13,147 nt of DNA, taken from NCBI GenBank assembly GCA_007117175.1, contig SKGZ01000087.1, forward strand, positions 1-13,147. Direction: 5' to 3'. Positions 1-6,298 of this stretch are shown here, one piece after another (positions within the stretch are counted from its first letter, which is position 1; each line of letters opens with the position of its first letter). The stretch comes from Bacteriovoracales bacterium (lineage in GTDB: Bacteria; Bdellovibrionota; Bacteriovoracia; Bacteriovoracales; Bacteriovoracaceae). The notes beneath the pieces are model-generated. The model did no database searches and was not told where the DNA came from. It worked only from the letters and a program-made list of their open reading frames with translations. The translations under genes were made by a program, and so were the position numbers.

Positions 1-1605
1 AGTTTGGATGGCCGACTCATCTACACTAATGGCCTTCATCACATCATTTTTAACAGTGTCTTCATACTCTTGACGACAAGTGGCCAACATTTCCTTGTAA
101 TGATCAAGCATATCAGGTGAATTAATTAAAGCGTGATTTTTTAGACCAGACTCCAACTCATTAAACACCATAAATGGATTCAAGCAACCTGTCAGTGCAT
201 TTTTCACCAAGGCATTAGAGATTTTATCTTGAATATAACGTGGCGAAATTCCTTCTAACCCTTCTCGAATGGCCTCTTTTCTCAATTCTTTAACATTGTC
301 TTCGTTGTATCCCGGAAGAGTTTTGCCATTATAGAGTTTTAACTTTTGTAATTTAGTTAGATCTGATTTTTTAGGCTCTTCTAAACGTGTCAGGATGGCC
401 CATGTTGAAGCCATTTCTAGTGTGTGAGGAGCAATGTGAATATTGAGCGACTTTTCATTAAAATCTTTTTGATAGATTTTAATTTCTTGATCTAAACGTG
501 TGATATAAGGCACATCAATTTTAACGGTTCGATCTCGCAACGCCTCCATAAATTCGTTATTTTGTAATTTTTTAAATTCAGGCTCATTGGTATGACCTAA
601 AATGACTTCATCAATATCGGTCTGAGCAAACTTTTTAGGCTTAATCGACTGTTCTTGAGACGCTCCTAAAAGATCATAGAGAAAGGCAACATCCAGTTTA
701 AGCATCTCGATAAATTCCACCACACCACGATTGGCAATATTAAACTCACCATCAAAGTTAAAGGCCCTAGGATCTGAGTCCGAACCATACTTGGCAATTT
801 TTCTATAATTAATATCACCGGTGAGCTCAGTACTGTCTTGATTTTTTTCATCTTTGGGTTGAAAGGTTCCAATACCTATTCTGTCTTTCTCGGAAAGAAT
901 TAATCTTTTCACTCGTACATGCTTCATGACTTTTTCCCAATCACCATTATAACGAATGAGATACTCTCTCATAATAAAACGACAAGCGGGATTGACTTCT
1001 CCTTTGACTTTGATTTTGTGTCCCTCGTGATTTTTGTTCAACTCTTCTAGAAATTTCAAACGGGCATCAAGAGGAATTAATTTTAAAGGATCTTCATGCA
1101 TGGGACATGGGAAAATCTTAGCCCCCCCTAGAATCTCACTTTCTTGATCATCCACCCACTCGTAAGTATAAAGAGCTCCGTCTTCACTTTTAGAAGAGTG
1201 CTCAAGGCCTTTTTTAATCAGTCGAGCAATAGAGGACTTAGCTGAACCAACAGGACCGTGCAAAAGTAAAACCCGTTTTTCTGTTCCATAGCCAGCAGCA
1301 GCAGATTTAAAGAAATTTACCAACTTCATTAAGTGAACATCAATTCCAAAAATGGCATCCTTTCCTTCTTCAAAAGGATCGTCAAAAAAATGATAGCGAG
1401 TGATCTCTTTTTTATACTCCACGTAAGTAGAAGTTCCATAGCTCATGATCACATCATGGATTCGTTGAAAAGCATTGCGACAAATATTGGGATTCTTTTG
1501 AACCATTTCAATGTACTCATCAAAGGTTCCACTCCAGTTAAGATGAGAAAAGTTTTGTGCTGACAGTGAATCTTGCACTAAATTTTTTAAACTATTGACC
1601 GACAT
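1..1605 (-). CDS. prkA: PrkA family serine protein kinase (C-terminus beyond window)
   Basis: The reading frame is open for 535 codons from ATG at 1605 to the left edge, so it is partial at its C-terminus; E. coli YeaG and Bacillus PrkA are about 630-645 residues. The start follows AAAGGGAG at a good distance. An AAA+ fold is shown by the P-loop GPVGSAKS (residues 117-124), the [12 protein letters not shown] segment (167-178), and the [10 protein letters not shown] and GHTNEPEF segments (292-301, 337-344) typical of the PrkA AAA domain. The [15 protein letters not shown] segment (452-466) belongs to the C-terminal kinase-like part. Family members are cytoplasmic Ser kinases used in stress, starvation or sporulation responses, often encoded with YeaH/SpoVR-type partners, which here could lie beyond the left edge. 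It is divergent from a PP2C phosphatase, which suggests a kinase/phosphatase pairing. Family assignment is firm; the substrate is unknown. Confidence 0.95.
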   Translation of the reverse strand, partial: MSVNSLKNLVQDSLSAQNFSHLNWSGTFDEYIEMVQKNPNICRNAFQRIHDVIMSYGTSTYVEYKKEITRYHFFDDPFEEGKDAIFGIDVHLMKLVNFFKSAAAGYGTEKRVLLLHGPVGSAKSSIARLIKKGLEHSSKSEDGALYTYEWVDDQESEILGGAKIFPCPMHEDPLKLIPLDARLKFLEELNKNHEGHKIKVKGEVNPACRFIMREYLIRYNGDWEKVMKHVRVKRLILSEKDRIGIGTFQPKDEKNQDSTELTGDINYRKIAKYGSDSDPRAFNFDGEFNIANRGVVEFIEMLKLDVAFLYDLLGASQEQSIKPKKFAQTDIDEVILGHTNEPEFKKLQNNEFMEALRDRTVKIDVPYITRLDQEIKIYQKDFNEKSLNIHIAPHTLEMASTWAILTRLEEPKKSDLTKLQKLKLYNGKTLPGYNEDNVKELRKEAIREGLEGISPRYIQDKISNALVKNALTGCLNPFMVFNELESGLKNHALINSPDMLDHYKEMLATCRQEYEDTVKNDVMKAISVDESAIQT

Positions 1606-1640
1606 AACAGAACTCCCTTTGTGTGATCGATTCTGTTCCT

Positions 1641-1669
1641 ATCTTACCCTATTCTGATGAGTGCAACAA
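1641..1669 (-). promoter_or_regulatory. Candidate sigma-70 promoter of prkA
   Basis: On the minus strand, TTGTTG and TAAGAT are separated by exactly 17 bases, ending about 35 bases before the prkA ATG. The match is moderate (3/6 and 4/6 to consensus), so this is a candidate only. Confidence 0.35.
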
Positions 1670-1711
1670 ATGCTAATCAATTGACTAAAGAACTCCATTG
1701 TAAAAAATACA

Positions 1712-1740
1712 TTGGGAAAATTGCGCAGCAGAGATATAAT
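1712..1740 (+). promoter_or_regulatory. Sigma-70-type promoter of the PP2C phosphatase gene
   Basis: TTGGGA (1712-1717) and a perfect TATAAT (1735-1740) are separated by 17 bases. The predicted transcript start, near 1747, leaves a short leader of about 23 bases before the TTG start codon. The spacing and perfect -10 make it the best promoter in this divergent region. Confidence 0.65.
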
Positions 1741-1755
1741 AAAAGAAACGACAAT

Positions 1756-1763
1756 AAAGGAGC
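1756..1763 (+). promoter_or_regulatory. Ribosome binding site deciding a TTG start
   Basis: AAAGGAGC lies 7 bases (counted from AAGGAG) before TTG at 1770. No ATG or GTG is suitably placed, and the conserved PP2C N-terminus begins immediately, so TTG is the start. Confidence 0.8.
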
Positions 1764-1769
1764 TTTATT

Positions 1770-2543
1770 TTGCCCTTACTATGTGCTGGTTTAACCGATC
1801 GCGGGGTAGTGAGAAAAACTAACCAAGATTCAATTTTTCTCAATCCAGAGCACAAGTGCTTTGCGGTGGCCGATGGTATGGGTGGGCACCGAGGTGGTGA
1901 CATTGCCTCCCAGTTAACAGTGCAGACCTTAACCGAGTGCTTTACTAAGGCTTCAACTGACACCGCTAAAGTGAATTTGATCAGACAGGCCATCCAAAAA
2001 GCCAATACGCTTATTTTTGAAAAATCCCAGACAGAGTCCAATCTTTCCGGGATGGGGACCACCGTTGTCTCCCTACTGGTGGATAAGAGTAAGGCCTATA
2101 TTGCCAATGTAGGAGATTCCCGTTGCTATCTTTTTAACAAAAAAAAGATTTATCAACTCTCAAGAGATCACTCTTTAGTTCAAGAAAAAATGAATTTAGG
2201 AATTTATACTCGAGAAGAAGCTTCTAAAGATAAGATGAAAAATATCCTAGTGCGCACCTTGGGATTTGAAGAGGGTGTTAAAATTGATTTTTTTGAGTAC
2301 ACCATCAGTAAAAATGATCTTTTTTTGCTATGCTCTGACGGTCTATACGGCAAGGTCTGCGATGAAGAAATGAATGAAATTATTAACCATCATCTGCCTA
2401 AACTAGAAGAAGCGAGTACTGAAGATCTTCAGCAAACGGTGAAAACCTTAATTCGCCGAGCAAATCAGTACGGAGGAAATGACAATATTTCCGTCATTAT
2501 GGCCTTGGCGCAAAGCAAGGCCGCAGCTCAAGAGACAAACTAG
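1770..2543 (+). CDS. PP2C (PPM) family Ser/Thr protein phosphatase
   Basis: This 257-residue single-domain protein is full length for a bacterial PrpC/Stp1-type phosphatase. It removes phosphate from Ser/Thr residues using two metal ions. The PPM motifs appear in order: RKTNQDS (15-21), VADGMGGHRGG (33-43), SGMGTTV (93-99), ANVGDSRCY (112-120), SRDHSLV (131-137), CSDGLYG (188-194) and GGNDNIS (235-241). The expected metal ligands are D20, D35, D190 and D238. There is no signal peptide or membrane segment, so it should be cytoplasmic. The start is TTG behind a strong Shine-Dalgarno. It is divergent from the PrkA kinase gene with its own promoter; opposing activities on shared targets are plausible but inferred. 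Family assignment is firm. Confidence 0.95.
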   Translation: MPLLCAGLTDRGVVRKTNQDSIFLNPEHKCFAVADGMGGHRGGDIASQLTVQTLTECFTKASTDTAKVNLIRQAIQKANTLIFEKSQTESNLSGMGTTVVSLLVDKSKAYIANVGDSRCYLFNKKKIYQLSRDHSLVQEKMNLGIYTREEASKDKMKNILVRTLGFEEGVKIDFFEYTISKNDLFLLCSDGLYGKVCDEEMNEIINHHLPKLEEASTEDLQQTVKTLIRRANQYGGNDNISVIMALAQSKAAAQETN

Positions 2544-2556
2544 TCAAAATCTTCCA

Positions 2557-2589
2557 TTGACTGCAAGGCCTTAAGTCCCGTGTTATAAT
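2557..2589 (+). promoter_or_regulatory. Candidate promoter of the small exported-protein gene
   Basis: A perfect TATAAT (2584-2589) lies 31 bases before the start codon. The best -35-like element, TTGACT (2557-2562), is 21 bases upstream of it, longer than usual; at the ideal 17-base spacing only CTGCAA is present. The -10 is convincing, the -35 is not. Confidence 0.45.
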
Positions 2590-2620
2590 AATTAAAGGAC
2601 ATTTAACAGAGAGGTGCCTC

Positions 2621-2851
2621 TTGAAAACAATGATTTGCTTTTTTCTTTTTTTCAGCTTGAGTGTCATCGCTCAGCAAAAAGATACTCATTTTCACATGGC
2701 CCAACCAGAATCAGTACAAATTTCAAAAGAGATGATTCAAATTAATGAGCAACGTTTAAGGGAAATTGCATCTGAAAAGGATGAAAGAGAGGAAGAAAAG
2801 GCCAAAGGAGAAGTTGATTTTTGGTATTTAAAAAATCAAAAAGAAAACTAG
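2621..2851 (+). CDS. Small exported hydrophilic protein, unknown function
   Basis: This 76-residue protein has a clear Sec signal peptide: a Lys near the N-terminus, a hydrophobic core rich in Phe and Leu (residues 5-15), and a VIA cleavage site before Gln18. The mature part is about 59 residues, strongly charged, and its second half (about 35-65) is a Glu/Lys/Arg-rich stretch likely to be helical or a coiled coil. There is no lipobox cysteine, so it is predicted periplasmic or secreted rather than a lipoprotein. The TTG start at 2621 is preferred because GAGAGGTG sits just upstream and it keeps the N-terminal Lys; ATG at 2630 is the alternative. It has its own likely promoter and its stop overlaps the rlmN stop on the other strand. 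I do not recognise a family. Confidence 0.7.
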   Translation: MKTMICFFLFFSLSVIAQQKDTHFHMAQPESVQISKEMIQINEQRLREIASEKDEREEEKAKGEVDFWYLKNQKEN

Positions 2852-3960
2852 GTGAAAGAAAACTGACTTTTCTTTTTTTCACTCAAGACCTTTAATTGCT
2901 GATCTTCTTGCCACAAATTCACTTTATCGTATTCAGATTTCAACTGACCACAAGCTGCTAGGATGTCTTCCCCTTTAGTAGTACGAACGGTGCAAGTAAA
3001 ACCGCGATCATTGAGCTGATGACAAAACCATGCAATCTTTTCATCACTAGGTCTTTTATAGATGGCCCCGGGGTATTCGTTAAATGGAATAATATTAATT
3101 TTTGACTCGCTTCTTTTCAGTAATTTCGCTAAAGCGATAATATCCTCGGGGCGATCATTAAAATCGTCAATTAAGAGGTATTCATAAGTAATACGGCGAT
3201 GGGCCTTCAAAGGAATGGTTTGAATGGCCTGAAATAATTTCTCTAAATTATAAACTTTATTAATGGGCATCAGTGCTGTGCGAGCATCATTATGAGCAGA
3301 GTGCAACGAGATGGCAAAATTGATGGGTGGAAACTCGTGCAATCTTTTGATCTGTGGCACAAGACCTGAAGTGGAAAGAGTGATTCTTCTTTGCCCCAAT
3401 CCGATGCCTTTTGGCTCTACAAAAATCTCAGTGGCCTTTTTGACATTCTCAAAGTTATGCAATGGCTCTCCCTGCCCCATGTAGACGATATTAGAAAACT
3501 TAAGCTCACTGTTGACTTGGGTTTGCAACCAATGGGTCACGGCCACATACTGCCCTACCACTTCTGCTGTACTCAAATGTCTTTTTAATCCTTGCGTTCC
3601 TGTATGACAAAATCTGCAACCAACAGCACAGCCAACCTGAGAGGAAAGACAAATGCTAAGACGATTGCGTCCGGGCAAGGCAACTGCTTCTACAGTTTGT
3701 CCATCTTGCATCTTTAATAAAAACTTACGAGTGCCATCCTTAGACAGCCCCTGCCATATGACTTGTGGCAGGTGTAGAGAAAAAGATTCAAATAGTAGAT
3801 CTCGATTGGCCTTGGAAATATTTGTCCATTTTTCAGGATCAATTTGATAGGCCCTATACAACCAATGATAGAGTTGATCGGCTATATAACCAGCAATGCC
3901 CTTGCCTTTGATTTGCTCTTTTAACTCCAGATGAGTCAAACTCAATAAATCCAATTTCAT
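2848..3960 (-). CDS. rlmN: Dual-specificity 23S rRNA/tRNA adenine-C2 methyltransferase RlmN
   Basis: RlmN is a radical-SAM enzyme that methylates C2 of A2503 in 23S rRNA and of A37 in certain tRNAs. The 370-residue length fits the family (E. coli, 384). The radical-SAM cluster motif is C111-AVG-C115-RF-C118. The two mechanistic cysteines are both present: C104 in LSICLSSQVGC (E. coli C118) and C337 in ILAACGQ (E. coli C355). MGQGEPLHN (161-169) and ISLHSAHNDARTALMPIN (217-234) are family hallmarks. It is the last gene of a minus-strand series, 39 bases after a 105-residue orphan. No convincing Shine-Dalgarno precedes its ATG, which suggests translation depends partly on the upstream gene. Its stop codon overlaps the stop of the convergent small exported-protein gene. 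Confidence 0.97.
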   Translation of the reverse strand: MKLDLLSLTHLELKEQIKGKGIAGYIADQLYHWLYRAYQIDPEKWTNISKANRDLLFESFSLHLPQVIWQGLSKDGTRKFLLKMQDGQTVEAVALPGRNRLSICLSSQVGCAVGCRFCHTGTQGLKRHLSTAEVVGQYVAVTHWLQTQVNSELKFSNIVYMGQGEPLHNFENVKKATEIFVEPKGIGLGQRRITLSTSGLVPQIKRLHEFPPINFAISLHSAHNDARTALMPINKVYNLEKLFQAIQTIPLKAHRRITYEYLLIDDFNDRPEDIIALAKLLKRSESKINIIPFNEYPGAIYKRPSDEKIAWFCHQLNDRGFTCTVRTTKGEDILAACGQLKSEYDKVNLWQEDQQLKVLSEKKKSQFSFT

Positions 3961-3999
3961 AAGCTGAATCTAGCCTGTGAAGCCATGGCCGTCAACAGC

Positions 4000-4317
4000 T
4001 TAGAAAAATCGACTTAAAAACCCTGTTTTTTCTACAGTGTCCACTGGAGGATTGAGCTCTCTGGCCGCTGACTGCAACCTGCTTGGCCATTGCTGCAAAT
4101 GAGGAGAATGACTTAAGACCTGGTGATATTGAGCTTGATCAATCACAAAAACACGTTGGATTTTGAAAATATTGGCCTGCTGCCAAAGAAATGTTTCCAA
4201 CTCCTTAAGATCCCAAAATTGAGTTTTTGTGACTGGCACAAGATCATCTGTGACTAAATCCAAAAGGTGGACTCCCTTGGAGTCTAATCGATAAAGTGCG
4301 AGCATTTTCTTTTTCAT
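4000..4317 (-). CDS. Hypothetical protein, 105 residues
   Basis: I do not recognise this protein. It begins with a Lys-rich MKKKML followed by a probable beta strand (ALYRLD), has a central helix-like segment (about 35-60), then a strand RVFVIDQ (55-61), a polar Gln/His/Ser stretch, and ends in an aromatic tail FLSRFF. No signal peptide, membrane helix or metal motif is seen. The ATG follows a purine-rich run (GAGAGAGAAA) acting as a weak Shine-Dalgarno. It lies 47 bases after the 583-residue gene and 39 bases before rlmN on the same strand, so it is probably cotranscribed with both. Its Gln-rich, Trp-containing composition resembles that of the upstream gene, so the two could be partners. 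That is inference. Confidence 0.7.
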   Translation of the reverse strand: MKKKMLALYRLDSKGVHLLDLVTDDLVPVTKTQFWDLKELETFLWQQANIFKIQRVFVIDQAQYHQVLSHSPHLQQWPSRLQSAARELNPPVDTVEKTGFLSRFF

Positions 4318-4328
4318 TTTCTCTCTCT

Positions 4329-4349
4329 TCTCTGGTCTCTGGTCTCTTT
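4329..4349. repeat. Short purine/pyrimidine heptamer repeat before the 105-residue gene
   Basis: On the plus strand TCTCTGG occurs twice in tandem (4329-4335, 4336-4342) followed by TCTCTTT, and further TCTC runs lie on the left. In the minus-strand mRNA this is an almost pure purine leader (AGAGACC-type units) directly ahead of the start codon at 4317. Confidence 0.5.
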
Positions 4350-4364
4350 TCTGTTCTGGGCCCG

Positions 4365-6116
4365 TTATTGATGATAGCGCCCAAGGTCTAATGCCAAGGA
4401 TGCTCCCGGGGCTAAGTCCAGATGAATTCCTCCTCCTACTTGAGATTGCACTTTTGCCTGTGTCTGATCTAAAACCTTAACCAGCGCAAATTGTTTTTGC
4501 AATTTAAGACTAGCCTTTAACTGATAGTGAGTTGGATTGTACAAATAAAGTCTCCTCATCTCCATAAAGCTCAGTTCATCCACTGAACTGGCACGAGTTA
4601 ACCAGAAGAACTCTAATCCTTGCTCTGTTTCAAGTTTAAGTTGATACGTTTCATTATAGTGAAAAATTCTTTGCCAAAACTGTTGCAAATTTTGTTCAGA
4701 GATCTTCTCTTTGGCAAGATCTTGAGAGTTAAAAAGAATCACTCTCCCCTCACCCATCTGTAAAATTTCTAAGTCTAAATGATAAGACAACTGAGTGGTT
4801 TTTAAATTATTCTCGACTAAAAACCAGTGCCATTTTTTGCTATACCTTTCATCAATCTGAGACCAATCCACAATAATTTTCGCACCATTTAAAAAGGCCT
4901 TCATCAGCTTTTGATACATCTTATCGTCAAGCGTTCGTCCCTGACAAAAATAAAGAGGAGCCTGTCCTGTTTGTAATTGATCCCAATCAATGGATTGAGA
5001 GCTGCCCCAGCCACCACTTTTTTGATTTTCTAAGAAGGAATAAATGCCAATTTGTTGGGCCCACTGCAATACATGAGGGCAATTTTTTTCAGCAAAGAAC
5101 TGAATAAGATGCAGAGGAACATAGCTCTTTTCTTGTTTTTCAAAACAAGACTCATCAAAAATCTCTTGCAAATAAGAAATACCAGCTTGCTGCCACATGG
5201 CCTTTTGACAGGCATGATTTTGATTTTTTGAATTCAGATTCAGAGGTATAAAAACGCACTGATTTTGAACAGCATAAAAAAGATCATCAAAAATCCGATG
5301 CTGGTCTACACTTTGCTTAAATCCTTGGGTGATCACCTGATGAGAATCAATCAGGGGACAAATTCCCTTAAAACTCCCTTTCCAGTCATCTGCCAATAAC
5401 TCCTTGGCCGTTTGCAGATAAAGCTCTCTGAGCTGCTCTTGCGCCTGATCAGTGGTTAACTGTGGATGCTTCTTAAGTTGTTTTCGATAATGATGCCAAA
5501 AACATTCAGAATAATCTTGCAGAGTCGAAACTTCTCTCATTGAGCTATCGCGATAAACTGACTCAAGTCCGTAAAGGTCAACTTTTAAGTCTTGCTGTTG
5601 CAAGTGGAGCTTCAGTTCTGATAAGAAACGACAATACTCTTGATAGACCTGCCTATCAAAAAAAGAGTAAAGATGAATCATTTGCCCTTGTTGCTCAAAG
5701 CAAACCATTTCAGTGCCTTGTTGATTACAAAGAGGCGTTTTGGCCAAATGAGCAGGCAGCCCTCCTGCCGCCAAAAAGGGCATAGGAGATAAAGGTAAAA
5801 AGAAGATCAATTGAATCCCCAGAGAATCAGCTAGTTGGGCTAAATGAGCTAAGTCATTTTCTCTTTGGAAGTAATAACTGGGTAAGTGGGTTTGGGTGCG
5901 AGTGGCCAATAATTGATGGGCCGACTGTTCTTGAGCTTGCAATCGACAATGAGCCGCCCAGTGAATAGGAATCAATACAATTGGAGAGCGCAAATCCAGC
6001 AATTGCTGTTTCCAAAGATGGGGAGAAGATCGCCAATAAAAAAACCACAATTGCTGTAAACAGCTGGGGCCTAGTCTTTGTGGGGTGGTTAATGTCTGTT
6101 CTTCAATGGAACTCAA
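4365..6116 (-). CDS. Glutamine-rich protein resembling clan-A glycoside hydrolases
   Basis: This 583-residue protein has no signal peptide or membrane helix. Residues about 45-125 read like the first strands of a TIM barrel: IVLIPIHW (46-53), then LADSLGIQLIFFLPLSP (95-111) and GGLPAHLAK (118-126), which strongly recalls the GGLPxWL stretch of GH35/GH42 beta-galactosidases. LYGLES (181-186) could carry the acid/base glutamate (E185). A later Rossmann-like part (about 385-465) contains KAFLNGAKIIVDWSQID, like the amidotransferase-like domain of GH42 enzymes. The C-terminus (about 525-583) looks like a beta sandwich. About 12% of residues are Gln. The start is TTG, since an in-frame TAA lies just upstream and AGAGGT is well placed. 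It heads the operon with the orphan and rlmN. The fold call is moderate; the substrate is unknown, and a non-catalytic relative is possible. Confidence 0.6.
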   Translation of the reverse strand: MSSIEEQTLTTPQRLGPSCLQQLWFFYWRSSPHLWKQQLLDLRSPIVLIPIHWAAHCRLQAQEQSAHQLLATRTQTHLPSYYFQRENDLAHLAQLADSLGIQLIFFLPLSPMPFLAAGGLPAHLAKTPLCNQQGTEMVCFEQQGQMIHLYSFFDRQVYQEYCRFLSELKLHLQQQDLKVDLYGLESVYRDSSMREVSTLQDYSECFWHHYRKQLKKHPQLTTDQAQEQLRELYLQTAKELLADDWKGSFKGICPLIDSHQVITQGFKQSVDQHRIFDDLFYAVQNQCVFIPLNLNSKNQNHACQKAMWQQAGISYLQEIFDESCFEKQEKSYVPLHLIQFFAEKNCPHVLQWAQQIGIYSFLENQKSGGWGSSQSIDWDQLQTGQAPLYFCQGRTLDDKMYQKLMKAFLNGAKIIVDWSQIDERYSKKWHWFLVENNLKTTQLSYHLDLEILQMGEGRVILFNSQDLAKEKISEQNLQQFWQRIFHYNETYQLKLETEQGLEFFWLTRASSVDELSFMEMRRLYLYNPTHYQLKASLKLQKQFALVKVLDQTQAKVQSQVGGGIHLDLAPGASLALDLGRYHQ

Positions 6117-6121
6117 ATGAC

Positions 6122-6160
6122 AACCTCTACCTTAAGGTTCTGCAGGGAGCTGATTTCCCT
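6122..6160 (-). promoter_or_regulatory. Leader with two short hairpins ahead of the 583-residue gene
   Basis: In the minus-strand leader, AGGGA and TCCCT (6144-6160) can form a 5-bp stem with a 7-base loop. AACCT and AGGTT (6122-6139) can form a second 5-bp stem that would pair part of the Shine-Dalgarno. A perfect 10-bp palindrome ACCTTAAGGT (6129-6138) overlaps it. The stems are short, so a regulatory role is only suggested. Confidence 0.3.
6123..6128 (-). promoter_or_regulatory. Ribosome binding site deciding the TTG start of the 583-residue gene
   Basis: AGAGGT on the minus strand lies 6 bases before TTG at 6116. An in-frame TAA a few codons upstream excludes a longer protein, and the next in-frame ATG is at residue 112, too late. 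Confidence 0.6.
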
Positions 6161-6168
6161 ACCCCTCT

Positions 6169-6198
6169 ATTATGCCAATAAAATTTCATTTCTGACAA
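6169..6198 (-). promoter_or_regulatory. Promoter of the 583-residue gene / orphan / rlmN operon
   Basis: On the minus strand, TTGTCA (6198-6193) and CATAAT (6174-6169) are separated by 18 bases; each matches consensus at 5 of 6 positions. Transcription would start near 6162, giving a leader of roughly 45 bases. Confidence 0.6.
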
Positions 6199-6228
6199 GC
6201 AGGCTGAAGTATTTGACTAGTGTCTCAT

Positions 6229-6257
6229 TTGGCAAAGGACGAGTTATAAGCTAAAGT
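6229..6257 (+). promoter_or_regulatory. Candidate promoter of the acyl-CoA dehydrogenase / pgi operon
   Basis: TTGGCA (6229-6234, 5/6) and TAAAGT (6252-6257, 4/6) are separated by 17 bases, about 40 bases before the ATG at 6299. It lies back to back with the minus-strand promoter, so a shared regulator could act on both. Confidence 0.45.
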
Positions 6258-6298
6258 ATAGCAATTATTTCAATAATTTTAAGAAGTTGAGGTCAACT

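Noticed and set aside
1333..1563. Plus-strand open frame inside prkA
   Set aside because: It lies entirely antisense to a well-conserved kinase region and has no ribosome binding site or family resemblance.
1681..1710. TTGACT as a -35 for the phosphatase gene
   Set aside because: No acceptable -10 lies at 16-18 bases; the TTGGGA/TATAAT pair further on is far better.
1685..2062. Minus-strand open frame of 125 codons over the phosphatase start
   Set aside because: It is antisense to the conserved PP2C motifs and its protein has low-complexity, frame-shadow character.
3961..4001. Inverted repeat AAGCTG/CAGCTT between the 105-residue gene and rlmN as a terminator
   Set aside because: The arms are 6 bases with a loop of about 30, and no T-run follows on the minus strand; the genes look cotranscribed.
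4000..4020. C-terminal FLSRFF of the 105-residue protein as a beta-clamp binding motif
   Set aside because: It lacks the Gln of the QL(S/D)LF consensus, so resemblance is too weak.
6287..6298. TTG at 6287 as start of the first acyl-CoA dehydrogenase
   Set aside because: The only good Shine-Dalgarno (GAGG, 6289-6292) lies inside that extension and is correctly spaced for ATG at 6299; family proteins begin at about this point.
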